The notes: generated from the sequence alone by a model not told the origin. A DNA stretch of 64,000 nt from Streptomyces longispororuber (GCF_014656095.1 NZ_BNBT01000002.1:62001-126000), one strand, 5' to 3'; counted from the stretch's first letter, positions 44,781-54,071 are shown. Made by a program: numbers and translations.

Positions 44781-45602
44781 GTGCCCGGAAAAGACAACGA
44801 GGCAGCGAGCATCACTCGGCGCACAGCACTGGAGCGCGGTGCCGGTATCGCTGCCATCGGCGCCGGTACCGTCATGGCCGCCGCAGGATCGAACCGGCCC
44901 GCCGCTGCCGCAGTTCCCCGGGCGCAGTCGCCGGATCATCCCTTCAGCTCGCGTAGCACCATGCTGCCGGCGTCCGTGGCGGGAGTAAGCATTCCGGACA
45001 GTCGACTGGCCCGAGCTGCCGTGGGGTTCGCGAGGAACGTCTCGTCCCCGGCGCTCTTCAACCATGTCATGCGGACGTACCTGTACGGCTCACTGCTGTT
45101 CGACCGACGCGGCGTCCGCTACGACCGCGAACTCGCCTTCGTGGCATCCGTCCTGCACGACCTCGGGCTGGTGAAGGCATATCAGACCCCGGACGAGCGT
45201 TTCGAGGTCGACGGTGCCGACGCCGCCCGAAAGTTTCTGCGCAAACAGCGTATGCCGTCCGACCGTATCTCCGTCGTCTGGGACGCGATCGCCCTGCACA
45301 CCAACGCAGGCATCGCGACCCGGAAAAGGGCGGAGGTCGGAATAGTCTCTGTTGGATCCGGTCTTGACTTCACGGGTGTCGGCCTCGAGAACATCCCGTC
45401 CGACACTCTCACCGAAATCCTCGCCGCGTTCCCCAGAGCAGGATTCAAGCAGGACGCTCTCGACACCATATTGTCGCTGTGCCGCACCAAGCCGATGTCG
45501 GTCCTCATGCACTCCTTCGCCGAGGTCGGCCGCCGTCACCTCCCGGACTTCCCGGTGCCCACCGTGGAGGACCTCCTCCTTGCCGCCCCTTTCGAGGAGT
45601 GA
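44781..45602 (+). CDS. Tat-signal HD-domain protein (cyanamide hydratase-like)
   Basis: This 273-residue protein starts with a GTG preceded by GGAAAGG. The N-terminus SITRRTALERGAGIAAIGAG followed by an Ala-rich stretch looks like a twin-arginine signal peptide. The body is an HD phosphohydrolase-like domain: FNHVMRTYLYGSLLF, ELAFVASVLHDLGLVK with the HD pair, and DAIALHTNAG. This arrangement is found in cyanamide-hydratase/allophanate-type HD proteins. An exported HD protein is unusual. GC content is lower than in neighbours, with more A/T-ending codons, consistent with horizontal origin. Confidence 0.72.
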   Translation: MPGKDNEAASITRRTALERGAGIAAIGAGTVMAAAGSNRPAAAAVPRAQSPDHPFSSRSTMLPASVAGVSIPDSRLARAAVGFARNVSSPALFNHVMRTYLYGSLLFDRRGVRYDRELAFVASVLHDLGLVKAYQTPDERFEVDGADAARKFLRKQRMPSDRISVVWDAIALHTNAGIATRKRAEVGIVSVGSGLDFTGVGLENIPSDTLTEILAAFPRAGFKQDALDTILSLCRTKPMSVLMHSFAEVGRRHLPDFPVPTVEDLLLAAPFEE

Positions 45603-45795
45603 CAGACACCCATGGGCACGGCCGCTCGCCCGCAGTGTCACGCAGGTACGCGACCGGGTGCTGTCGGTGCAGACCACGACCGGAGAAAACCTCCCAGGCA
45701 GCTCGTGGTTGCGGCGGGGCCCGAACCCGCGCACCGCGGTGAGTAGCGGTCCGAGACCGTCCAGCGGCGGCGTGGGCGGGCCCAAGGGCGGCCGT

Positions 45796-46211
45796 CATGC
45801 CACCGTCCGCGACGGCGCGTTCCCCTGCATGTCGTGCTGGCCACGGCCGATCCGAAGGTGCGATGACTGCGGGGCGAGGGGAGACCCGGACACAGCACCT
45901 GGCCGATCGGCGACCTCTGCTCCGACTGCTACCAGCGCCGCACCCAGGTGCCCGCGCCGTGCTCGGCCTGCGGGCGCCTGCGCGTCATGGTCGCCCGCGG
46001 TGCCGACGGCAGGGAGATCTGCCGGGCATGCTGCGGCACTGACGCCCCCGACTCCTGCTGTCGGCAGTGCCGTGCCCATCGGCTGTTGCCACCGGCGTCC
46101 GACGCAGGCTGCGAAGGCAGTCTGGCGGGATGTGGCCGGATGGCGGCTGGACGTGGAATCGGGCCTCCTGCTTTGTTGATGTCCGTGCGCATCGGGACCT
46201 CGGCGGTGTGA
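45796..46211 (+). pseudogene. Frameshifted cysteine-rich zinc-ribbon gene remnant
   Basis: One frame reads AFPCMSCWPRPIRRCDDCGA up to about 45900. A second frame continues with GPIGDLCSDCYQRRTQV, APCSACGRLRVMVARGADGR, EICRACCG and CRQCRAH before stopping at 46211. The six CxxC-like pairs look like tandem zinc ribbons, a type I associate with uncharacterised or integrase-linked actinobacterial proteins. A single frameshift near 45900 separates the parts. The stretch 45603-45795 before it holds nothing I can assign. Confidence 0.45.
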
Positions 46212-46236
46212 GCCGCTCGGGCGGGGGTGGGGGCGG

Positions 46237-49164
46237 ATGCACCTGCACATCTTGGGGCGAGTCCGGGCGTGGCGGGACGGTACCGAGATCGATCTGGGCC
46301 GCGCGAGGCAGCGCGGGTTCCTGGGGCTGCTGGCGTTGACGGTCGGGCAGCCGTGGTCGCGGGCCGACTTGGTGGACGCGCTGTGGCGGGACCGTCCACC
46401 GGCTACCGCGGCGAACGTCATCCAGAGCTACGTCAAGCACCTGCGCCGAGTCCTGGAGCCGGACCGCGTGCGGCGCGCCCCGAGCGTGCTCCTGCCCGCA
46501 GTCGGTGACGGGTACGCGCTTCAGCTCGCGGACGGCAGCGTGGACCTGGCGCGGTTCCGCGGTCTGGTTGCGGTGGCCGGCGAGGCGGCGCGTGGCGGTG
46601 AGCATCGCCGGGTGGTCGAGTTGCTCGGGGACGCGCTGCGGTTCTGGCAGGGGCCGCCCCTGGCCGACGTGCCGGTGCTCGCTGACCACCCGAAGGTGGT
46701 CCGCCTGCTCGGCGAGCGCCGGACGGTGATGGCCCGGTACGTGGACGCGTTGCTGGCCACGGGTGGTGCGGCCGACGCACTGCCGCTCTTGGAAGAAGAG
46801 GCGTGCTGCCACCCTCTGGACGAGGCCACGCAGGCACGGCTGATCCGGGCGCACCAACTCGCCGGGCACCGGCGGAAGGCGTTCGTCGTGTACGAGACCG
46901 CCCGTCGTCAGCTCGCTGCCGAACTCGGCGTCGATCCCGGGCCTGAACTGGCCGCGGCCCACACCGCGCTCCTGAGCCAGCCGGACGACGGCAAAGGGAC
47001 GGCGGCCCTTTCCTGCTCCGCCCCGGTCGAAGGGACCGAGCGGGAGACGGCCGGGTCCGAGGCGTGGCCTCCCGCCGTGGCCGAGGTCCCCGCCCAGCTC
47101 CCTGCCGACCTGCCCGTCTTCGTGGGACGTGGCGACGAGATGGGGGAACTCGACGACCTGCTCGACCGCCTGGCGCCACGCGCCGGCGCGGTGACGATCG
47201 CGATGATCACCGGTGCCGCGGGGGTCGGGAAGACCGCCCTCGCAGTGCACTGGGCCCACCGTTGGGCCGATCGGTTCCCGGACGGGCAGTTGTTCGTCAA
47301 CCTCAGGGGGTTCGCCCCGGGTGGGACCGCGGTGACGCCGGCAGAGGCGGTTCGGGGTTTTCTGGACGCCTTCGCGGTGCCGCCGCAGCGCGTGCCGGTC
47401 AGTGTCGAGGCGCAGAGCGCGCTGTACCGCAGCCTGCTGTCCGGCCGTCGCGTGCTGGTGGTGCTGGACAACGCCGCGCACGCCGAGCAGATCCGTCCGC
47501 TGCTGCCCGGGGCACCCGGCTGCCTGGTGCTGGTGACCAGTCGCAGCCGGATGCCGGGGCTGGTCGCCGCCGAAGGGGCCACGCCGACCGTCCTCGATGT
47601 GCTGCCCGCCGCCGAGGCGCGGAAGCTGCTGGCCAGCCGGATCGGGCCGTATCGGGTGTCGGCGGAACCACGGGCGGCCGGCGAGCTCATCACCCGGTGC
47701 GGAGGGCTGCCCCTGGCCCTGGCCATTGTGGCCGCCCGGGCGGCCACCCACCGTGACTTCTCACTCGGCGCGCTCGCCGACGAACTGACCACGAACCACA
47801 CCGCCCTCGACCTCTCCACGGGCGATGACCAGGCCACCGACATGCGGGCGGTGTTCTCCTGTTCGCTGCGCACCCTCGACACCGCGGCGGCCAGGCTCTT
47901 CCGCTTGCTCGGCCTGCACCCCGGGCCGGACATCACGCTGCCCGCGGCAGCCAGCCTGGCGGCCGTTCCGGAGCCCCGGACACGCCGCCTGCTCGCCGAC
48001 CTGGCCCGGGTGAACCTGGTGACCGAGCACCTGCCCGGCCGGTTCGCCTGCCACGACCTGCTGCGTGCCTACGCCGTCGAGCTCGCGGAGGTCCACGAGC
48101 CCCCGGCGGAGCGCGGCGCCGCGACGCGGCGGGTCCTCGACCACTACCTGCACACGGCGTACCAGGCGGCGCGGATGACGGATCCGCACCGGGACACGGT
48201 GACGTCGTCCCAGGAGCAGATCGAGCCCGGGAGCGTCCCGGAGCACGTGCCCGACCAGGACCACGCGACGGCCTGGCTCGCCACCGAGCAGCGGGTCCTT
48301 CTCGCCGCCGTTCAGCTCGCCGTCGACACCGGCTTCGACGCCCATGCCTGGCGGCTTGCCTGGTGCCTGACGGACTTCCTCGACCTGCGAGGGTGCTGGC
48401 AGCAGCAGCTCACGATGCAGACGAGCGCGTTGGAGGCGGCACGCCGCCTCGACGACCCGGTAGGCCTGGCCCACACCCACCGGATCCTCGGCCGGTGCTG
48501 CGCCCGACTGGGGCGGACCGCGGACTCGCGCCGCCACTTCGAGACGGCCCTCGCCCTGTTCCACGACGTCGGCGACCTCGTCGGCCAGGCCCACACGCAC
48601 CGCCTCCTGACGCTGCTGTTGTGCCGCCTGCACCGCTACCAGGAGTGCCTGCACCACGCCCTGCTGGCCTTCGAGATGCTGCGGGCCGCGGACCACCGCG
48701 ACGGGCAGGCCAGGGCCCTCAACATGATCGGCTGCGCGTACGCGGACCTGGGCGACCAGCAACAGGCCCTGGCCTACTGCCGGCGGTCACTCGTCCTGGC
48801 CCGGCAGCTCGGCGATCGGTACTGCACGGCCAATGCCCTGGACAGCCTCGGTTTCGCGTACGCCCGCCTCGGACAGCACCGACGGGCGGTGGACCACTAC
48901 GACCGAGCGCTGCGACTGCACCGGGACAGCGGGGACCGCTACTACGAGACAGAGACACTGACCCGCCTCGGCGACAGCCACCAGGCCCTGGGCGACCTCC
49001 CCAAGGCCCGCGACGCCTGGCACCGCGCACTCGCCATCCTCGACCACCTCGGCCACGACGACGCACACGCGGTACGCACCCGGCTGCGACAGCAACCTCC
49101 TCACCCCGGCGCGCTCAGGGGTCGAGCCGGGTTCGCTGGAGAACCCGGCTCGACCCTGCGCTGA
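46237..49164 (+). CDS. AfsR/SARP-type regulator (SARP / NB-ARC / TPR)
   Basis: This 975-residue regulator has an OmpR-like winged helix (MHLHILGRVRAWRDGTEIDL, ALWRDRPPATAANVIQSYVK), then a BTAD domain to about residue 250. The NB-ARC ATPase has Walker A GAAGVGKTAL near 325-334, Walker B RVLVVLDNA and GGLPLALAIV. TPR repeats fill the C-terminal third (GQARALNMIGCAYADLGDQQ, ANALDSLGFAYARLGQHRRA). SARPs of this length activate secondary metabolism genes, but no biosynthetic cluster is visible here. The ATG follows GGGGGTGGGGGCGG. The last 16 codons contain a perfect terminator-like stem, so the C-terminus may have been extended by mutation. Confidence 0.88.
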   Translation: MHLHILGRVRAWRDGTEIDLGRARQRGFLGLLALTVGQPWSRADLVDALWRDRPPATAANVIQSYVKHLRRVLEPDRVRRAPSVLLPAVGDGYALQLADGSVDLARFRGLVAVAGEAARGGEHRRVVELLGDALRFWQGPPLADVPVLADHPKVVRLLGERRTVMARYVDALLATGGAADALPLLEEEACCHPLDEATQARLIRAHQLAGHRRKAFVVYETARRQLAAELGVDPGPELAAAHTALLSQPDDGKGTAALSCSAPVEGTERETAGSEAWPPAVAEVPAQLPADLPVFVGRGDEMGELDDLLDRLAPRAGAVTIAMITGAAGVGKTALAVHWAHRWADRFPDGQLFVNLRGFAPGGTAVTPAEAVRGFLDAFAVPPQRVPVSVEAQSALYRSLLSGRRVLVVLDNAAHAEQIRPLLPGAPGCLVLVTSRSRMPGLVAAEGATPTVLDVLPAAEARKLLASRIGPYRVSAEPRAAGELITRCGGLPLALAIVAARAATHRDFSLGALADELTTNHTALDLSTGDDQATDMRAVFSCSLRTLDTAAARLFRLLGLHPGPDITLPAAASLAAVPEPRTRRLLADLARVNLVTEHLPGRFACHDLLRAYAVELAEVHEPPAERGAATRRVLDHYLHTAYQAARMTDPHRDTVTSSQEQIEPGSVPEHVPDQDHATAWLATEQRVLLAAVQLAVDTGFDAHAWRLAWCLTDFLDLRGCWQQQLTMQTSALEAARRLDDPVGLAHTHRILGRCCARLGRTADSRRHFETALALFHDVGDLVGQAHTHRLLTLLLCRLHRYQECLHHALLAFEMLRAADHRDGQARALNMIGCAYADLGDQQQALAYCRRSLVLARQLGDRYCTANALDSLGFAYARLGQHRRAVDHYDRALRLHRDSGDRYYETETLTRLGDSHQALGDLPKARDAWHRALAILDHLGHDDAHAVRTRLRQQPPHPGALRGRAGFAGEPGSTLR
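49118..49157. terminator. Strong hairpin inside the 3' end of the SARP gene
   Basis: A perfect 16-bp stem (49119-49134 with 49141-49156) plus one G-T pair has a 6-nt loop GCTGGA. It lies within the last 16 codons of the regulator, upstream of its stop at 49164, and faces the convergent secreted-protein gene ending at 49190. It probably serves as a bidirectional terminator. Confidence 0.75.
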
Positions 49165-49189
49165 CGCGGCGCGCCGGCCGGGGAACGGC

Positions 49190-49591
49190 TCACCTCACCG
49201 AGCGGTGGCCTTCACTGAGCCGACGGCCCTGGGGGCAGGTGGCCTGCACGTAGTAGGTGCCCGGCCCGTACTCGCCGCTGGTGTACGTGCCGCCGATCGA
49301 GCACTCGATCCAGAACACGATGGCACCGCTGTGCACCGTGCAGTTCCACGCCGCGGCGTTGTTGTAGCGGAACGGCGGGTAACAGTTGTAGCGGGCCAGT
49401 GCACCGGCCGGTTCCAGGGCTGACGCGGAGGCCGCAGAGGCTCCCTTGACACCGGTCCGCTGCACCTGCCAGACGTCGCTCTTGCCCGGCGTGGGCGCCG
49501 CCTGAGCGGAAGCCATCGTCGCGATCCCGACGATCATGGCGGCCAGGAACACCAGGCCCGCCCTGAGCATCATGTGTATCTGTTTCACCAT
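49190..49591 (-). CDS. Small secreted four-cysteine protein, function unknown
   Basis: This 133-residue protein has a Sec signal peptide (MVKQIHMMLRAGLVFLAAMI, cleavage probably after SAQA at about residue 31). The mature part is about 100 residues with four cysteines in RYNCYPPFRYNNAAAWNC, IECSIGGTYTSGEYGPG and VQATCPQG. The Tyr/Gly/Asn-rich beta pattern suggests a disulfide-bonded small domain. The ATG has GAAGGAG 8 nt upstream. A 28-bp perfect palindrome lies directly before that Shine-Dalgarno. It converges on the SARP regulator. Structural, inhibitor or toxin roles are all possible, and I do not recognise the family. Confidence 0.72.
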   Translation of the reverse strand: MVKQIHMMLRAGLVFLAAMIVGIATMASAQAAPTPGKSDVWQVQRTGVKGASAASASALEPAGALARYNCYPPFRYNNAAAWNCTVHSGAIVFWIECSIGGTYTSGEYGPGTYYVQATCPQGRRLSEGHRSVR

Positions 49592-49609
49592 GCGGAACAC
49601 TCCTTCGGA

Positions 49610-49637
49610 GTCGCACGCGGATCGATCCGCGTGCGAC
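49610..49637. promoter_or_regulatory. 28-bp perfect palindrome upstream of secreted-protein gene
   Basis: The sequence from 49610 to 49637 is identical to its reverse complement; the half is GTCGCACGCGGATC. It ends 18 bp before the start codon, right upstream of the Shine-Dalgarno. It could be an operator for a dimeric regulator or an mRNA hairpin next to the ribosome site. It is too close to the start to be a terminator of an upstream gene. Confidence 0.75.
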
Positions 49638-49757
49638 GACGATGGCAGTGCCGACTGGACCACCACTGACCGACGAGTGACCGGCCACTGGCACGACGGA
49701 CGGTCGCCAGCGCCGCCTGCGGGGGCCCCGCTGCTCCGCTCGCCGCCCGGGGCGGGG

Positions 49758-50054
49758 TCAGGCAGGTGGCAGGAGACCCTCTTCCTGGGCGACGTAGGAG
49801 CAGGCCATGGCCGCAGCCGTCATACCGAGCCGGTCGAGCACCTCGATGGACTCCAGCAGGATCCGGGCGGGGCGCAGCAGGCCCGCGACGTCGTGACCGG
49901 GCAGAGGGGGCGACGCTCTGCCGGGCGAGCCCTCCTCCTCCAGCACTCCTTTGCCCAGGGCCCCTGCTTCCGCAAGGCCCGCCGTACCCGCCCTCGCGGC
50001 CAGAGCACCGCTGCAGCGTGTGATGGTCTGCCATTGGGAGGGGTACGCCGACAC
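49758..50054 (-). CDS. Hypothetical small protein
   Basis: About 98 residues from a tentative GTG at 50054, VSAYPSQWQTITRCSGALAA..., ending GMTAAAMACSYVAQEEGLLPP. Third-position bias supports coding in this frame. The C-terminal helix ILLESIEVLDRLGMTAAAMA looks ordered. No family is recognised. It lies 17 nt after the stop of the 50072-50464 gene on the same strand, so the two are likely one unit. The Shine-Dalgarno is poor (AAAGAG too close), leaving the start uncertain. Confidence 0.4.
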   Translation of the reverse strand: MSAYPSQWQTITRCSGALAARAGTAGLAEAGALGKGVLEEEGSPGRASPPLPGHDVAGLLRPARILLESIEVLDRLGMTAAAMACSYVAQEEGLLPPA

Positions 50055-50071
50055 ATGCTCTTTCGCGTGTC

Positions 50072-50464
50072 CTACCAGTACGTGGCCGGTCCCGTGATGA
50101 CCCAGCCAGCATCGGTGGACCTGACCCAGAAGCCCAGCGCCACCTCGATTGTCTGCGCGCGGTAGGTGATCTCGATGTGGACATGGCTGCCGGTGTGGCC
50201 CCAGTGGAAGGCCGCGAGCTTCAGTTCGCCGAGCCAGGACAGATCCTGTTCCCACTCGTCGGCAGCAGGGCTTCTGTTCGCCTCGTCTCCATCGGCGGCT
50301 TCCTTGACGGACCCGTTCCACAGCGACTTGAGCACATGACGGACCGGATGGTGATCAATGAGCTGTTGGGCCTCAGGGATCTTCTCGGCTCGGAGCAGGT
50401 TGAAGTAGCGGCGAACGACAGCTTCGACGTCCGCCTTGGCAGGGTGCTCCGTCCAGATCATCAT
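50072..50464 (-). CDS. Hypothetical protein, NTF2-like candidate
   Basis: This 130-residue soluble protein reads VEAVVRRYFNLLRAEKIPEA at the N-terminus and HVHIEITYRAQTIEVALGFW near the end. A helical start followed by beta strands resembles an NTF2/DUF4878-like cone fold, which is a guess. No signal peptide is seen. Two ATGs occur in tandem at the start. GC content is lower than the window average. It is probably co-transcribed with the small gene downstream. Confidence 0.55.
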   Translation of the reverse strand: MMIWTEHPAKADVEAVVRRYFNLLRAEKIPEAQQLIDHHPVRHVLKSLWNGSVKEAADGDEANRSPAADEWEQDLSWLGELKLAAFHWGHTGSHVHIEITYRAQTIEVALGFWVRSTDAGWVITGPATYW

Positions 50465-50745
50465 CGCGAGATGATACGAGGTCGGTGACCGCCTCAGTCC
50501 GAACTGGTCAGGCGGAGGGTGAGGACGACTTGGACAACGGCTCGGGGAACATCGGTACAGCCGCAGGCGCTGGGACGATCACGCTCAGGGCGTGAGGGCG
50601 CCGCCGCGGTTCTCGTACTCGCGGCGAGCCTTGCCCGTGCCGGGACTGCCGGGGCTCCCTGGCCGCCATGGCAGCGGACAAGGCGTTGGTGGGGGCTGCG
50701 GGGTGGCGACGACGCGCCGAACGTAGCCCTGGCCCCGCCGCACAG

Positions 50746-51087
50746 TCAGCTCCTGATGGAGCGCGGCGCACTCGGCGGGCTCCGGCTCGGCGGTGCGGAG
50801 GAAGCCGGCTGCCGCGCTTCGGCACGGGCCTTCGCCGCCGCCTGCCGGGCGCGGCCCTGTTCCCACTCGGCCTCGCGGGCCCATACCCCGGCCGTCACGT
50901 CCTGGTGGAGCCGCTGGCCGGTGGCCGCCCCGCGCTCGTCCTCGGAGGCGTGCGGCAGCGCGGCCTCCACGTCGGCCGCGGCCTTCCGGCGCTGCGCACG
51001 GCGGTTTTCGCGCCGGTCCTCGCAGCGGAGGCAGTCCCGGGAAGTGGCTGCCCCATGACGACACCGGCTGTGATCGTCAACTGCGGG
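50746..51087 (-). pseudogene. 5'-truncated zinc-finger/coiled-coil gene fragment
   Basis: An open minus-strand frame of 113 codons begins right after a TAG and has no start codon before residue 40. It reads HSRCRHGAATSRDCLRCEDR then RENRRAQRRKAAADVEAAL and an Ala/Glu/Gln-rich helix. The C-x(8-9)-C-x-x-C pattern followed by a basic helix resembles small zinc-binding proteins found on actinobacterial integrative elements. Truncation at the front suggests a pseudogene. The remainder of 50465-50745 shows nothing I can assign. Confidence 0.4.
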
Positions 51088-51154
51088 CTACTCAGGGCGA
51101 TCTAGGTACGCGCGCCCAAGCGGAGCGCGCTGTCCGCTGCCTAGCATCCGCAGC

Positions 51155-51505
51155 ATGAGTTCCGTCGATCAGATGACCGGGCGAAGCGAACTGGCGAAGG
51201 CGCAGAAGCGGTCGCAGGGCAGGGTGTCGCTGTGGCTGGGGACCGCCGCCACAGCGATGATGGTGTGCCCCTTGCTGCCTGCCCCGGTTCCGACGTGGGT
51301 CCGCTTCCTTCCCGTGTACTTCATCGTGCCGTTGGGGATCGCTGCCATCCTCTCCGGCCTCGTCGCGCTGCGCAGGATGCGGAACAAGGAGGAGGCCGAT
51401 CCCTTCTGGGCGCGGGCGGGCATCGCGTTCGGCACGGTGGCTGTCGTGCTGCCACTGGCTGTACTCGTCTGGGCCCTCTGGGCGCTGAGCCAGGCCTACG
51501 ACTGA
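51155..51505 (+). CDS. Small membrane protein, DUF4190-like
   Basis: This 116-residue protein has a polar N-terminus and three hydrophobic helices (LWLGTAATAMMVCPLLPAPV, FLPVYFIVPLGIAAILSGLV, IAFGTVAVVLPLAVLVWALW). The middle GIAAILSGLVALRRMRNKEE followed by ARAGIAFG is typical of the DUF4190 group, whose role is unknown. Start is the ATG at 51155. The protein is moderately conserved in Streptomyces as I recall; unverified. Confidence 0.65.
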   Translation: MSSVDQMTGRSELAKAQKRSQGRVSLWLGTAATAMMVCPLLPAPVPTWVRFLPVYFIVPLGIAAILSGLVALRRMRNKEEADPFWARAGIAFGTVAVVLPLAVLVWALWALSQAYD

Positions 51506-51540
51506 AGCCCGTATGGGCGTTGGGACCGCTGTTGGCGCCG

Positions 51541-51620
51541 GAACAGACCAGCCTGCAGCACACGGTGTCGACCGGCTGTGGATCGTGGACGGCACCTTGA
51601 TCCCGGTCCGGGAGTCCCCT
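51541..51620 (+). pseudogene. Transposase fragment
   Basis: About 25 codons read GTDQPAAHGVDRLWIVDGTL then IPVRES. The VDGTLIPVR element is typical of IS5-type (DDE) transposases around the first catalytic Asp. No inverted repeats or remaining transposase are present. It marks the right border of the poorly coding 44-51.6 kb stretch. Confidence 0.35.
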
Positions 51621-52081
51621 CAGTCCAGGCAGAACTCGTTGCCCTCCGGGTCGGCCATGACGAGGTGGCCCGCGCTCAGCGGAGGGGCGGGCTCGTGGCG
51701 GCGTACCCGTGTCGCCCCCAGCGCGACGAGCCGCTCGCACTCCGCCTCCAGCGCCGCCATCCGCTCCTGGCCGCGCAGCCCGGGCGCCGCCCGGACGTCG
51801 AGGTGTACGCGGTTCTTGGCCGCCTTGCCCTCGGGCACCCGCTGGAAGAACAGGCGCGGGCCGTGCCCCTCCGGGTCCTCCACGGCTGATCGCGCGGTGC
51901 GCTCCTCCTCCGGCACCCCGGCCCGCGCGAGGAAGTCGTCCCACGCGGCCAGGGGGTCGGCGCCCGCGGGCAGGTCCACCCCGGGCGGGCCGGGGTGGAC
52001 GTACCCCAGGGCCTCGCGCCAGAAGGACGACAGGGCCCGGGGGTCGTGGGCGTCGAAGGTGACCTGGAACTGGCGGCTCAT
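51620..52081 (-). CDS. VOC family (glyoxalase/bleomycin-resistance-like) protein
   Basis: This 153-residue protein has two VOC beta-alpha-beta-beta-beta halves. The first is VTFDAHDPRALSSFWREALG and the second NRVHLDVRAAPGLRGQERMA, ending with LVMADPEGNEFCLD, where Glu is the usual metal ligand. It is probably cytoplasmic. The substrate is unknown. It is divergent from a WYL regulator with an inverted repeat between them, so that regulator likely controls it. Confidence 0.88.
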   Translation of the reverse strand: MSRQFQVTFDAHDPRALSSFWREALGYVHPGPPGVDLPAGADPLAAWDDFLARAGVPEEERTARSAVEDPEGHGPRLFFQRVPEGKAAKNRVHLDVRAAPGLRGQERMAALEAECERLVALGATRVRRHEPAPPLSAGHLVMADPEGNEFCLD

Positions 52082-52145
52082 GGCGTTGCTCCGTTCTTCG
52101 GTGTCTCGTACGCGGCGAATGCCGTGCCGTCACTCTGGCACCGCA

Positions 52146-52166
52146 GGCGGACAGGATCGGTCCGCC
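52146..52166. promoter_or_regulatory. Inverted repeat between VOC and WYL-regulator genes
   Basis: GGCGGAC (52146-52152) and GTCCGCC (52160-52166) form a perfect 7-bp inverted repeat with a 7-bp spacer, midway in the 114-bp divergent gap. CTCTGGCAC occurs on both sides of it as a direct repeat. It is a candidate operator for the WYL regulator. Confidence 0.5.
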
Positions 52167-52195
52167 ATTGCCCGGGTCTCTGGCACAGTGGCGGC

Positions 52196-53236
<1,041 letters not shown>

Positions 53237-53261
53237 GCCCTGCCCCGGAGCCGGGCGGTCC

Positions 53262-53969
53262 TCAGCCGAACAGCGGGAAGCGGTCCGCCGCCGGGCCCAG
53301 CGCGGCGCGCTCCGCGGGCGTGAGCCGCGTCCGGCCGGTGCCCACGCGCGCGTAGTGCTCGTCCGTCCAGTGCGGCGGGGCGGCCCGGCCGAGCAGGCCG
53401 TCGAGCGTGGCGCGCACCGCGGCCAGGCCCTCGGGCGCCGGCCCCGGCACGTGCGGGAGTCCCACCCTCAGGTCCAGGTGGTGGACGGTCGCCTCCACGG
53501 TGAGGGTGGTCAGCAGGTCCCCGGCGGTCAGCACGTGTCCCTGCGTACGGACGTGCCCGGCGGGGCCCGCCGCGGCCGCCGCGTGTACGACCGCGGCCAG
53601 CGTCTCGCGGTAGCGGCCGCGCAGCGCGGCGAAGTCCGCGACCACGCCGGCGTGGACGCGGGTCCGGAGCCGGTCGTCGGCCGCCGCCGCGGTGTCCGGG
53701 CGCCACGCCCGCCAGTAGGTCACGGCGTCCCGGTCCACGGGCTCCCGGGTCGGCGTGTGCAGGGCCACCAGGGCGCGCTGGGCGTCCTCCAGGCAGTGCA
53801 CGACGAGGTCGCGGACCGCCCAGCCGGTGCAGCCGGTCGGCGCCCAGGACTCCGCGTCCGTCAGGTCGGCGACGGCTTCCGACGCGGCCGCGTACGCCGC
53901 GCGCAGCGCCGGTAGGGGGCCGCCGTCCTGGCCTGTGGTCGTGCGGGCGGCGGCCGGCTCCGGGCTCAT
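53262..53969 (-). CDS. DinB/maleylpyruvate isomerase family mycothiol-dependent protein
   Basis: This 235-residue protein has a DinB four-helix bundle N-terminal domain of the mycothiol maleylpyruvate-isomerase family. The metal-binding His residues are in WAVRDLVVHCLED and VEATVHHLDLRVGLP. PTGCTGWAVRDLVVH is the family signature after helix 1. Members use mycothiol as cofactor, which is specific to actinobacteria. The reaction is unknown. Start is the ATG at 53969. It converges on the WYL regulator gene with a 25-nt gap. Confidence 0.85.
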   Translation of the reverse strand: MSPEPAAARTTTGQDGGPLPALRAAYAAASEAVADLTDAESWAPTGCTGWAVRDLVVHCLEDAQRALVALHTPTREPVDRDAVTYWRAWRPDTAAAADDRLRTRVHAGVVADFAALRGRYRETLAAVVHAAAAAGPAGHVRTQGHVLTAGDLLTTLTVEATVHHLDLRVGLPHVPGPAPEGLAAVRATLDGLLGRAAPPHWTDEHYARVGTGRTRLTPAERAALGPAADRFPLFG

Positions 53970-54071
53970 GCGCGGGACTCCTCGGCGGGTCGGGGGCAGG
54001 ACGTCTTGAAATCCCCTGTGCCCGCCCGGCCCCGGCGGAACCGTCCGCGCGCAACCGGCGTACCAAGGGGG

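Noticed and set aside
46237..49164. A secondary metabolite cluster controlled by the SARP regulator
   Set aside because: No biosynthetic enzymes (PKS, NRPS, RiPP or terpene) are near the regulator.
44141..51620. An intact integrative element using the tRNA-like gene as attachment site
   Set aside because: No integrase, relaxase or replication gene is present, and I found no duplicate of the tRNA 3' end at the other border.
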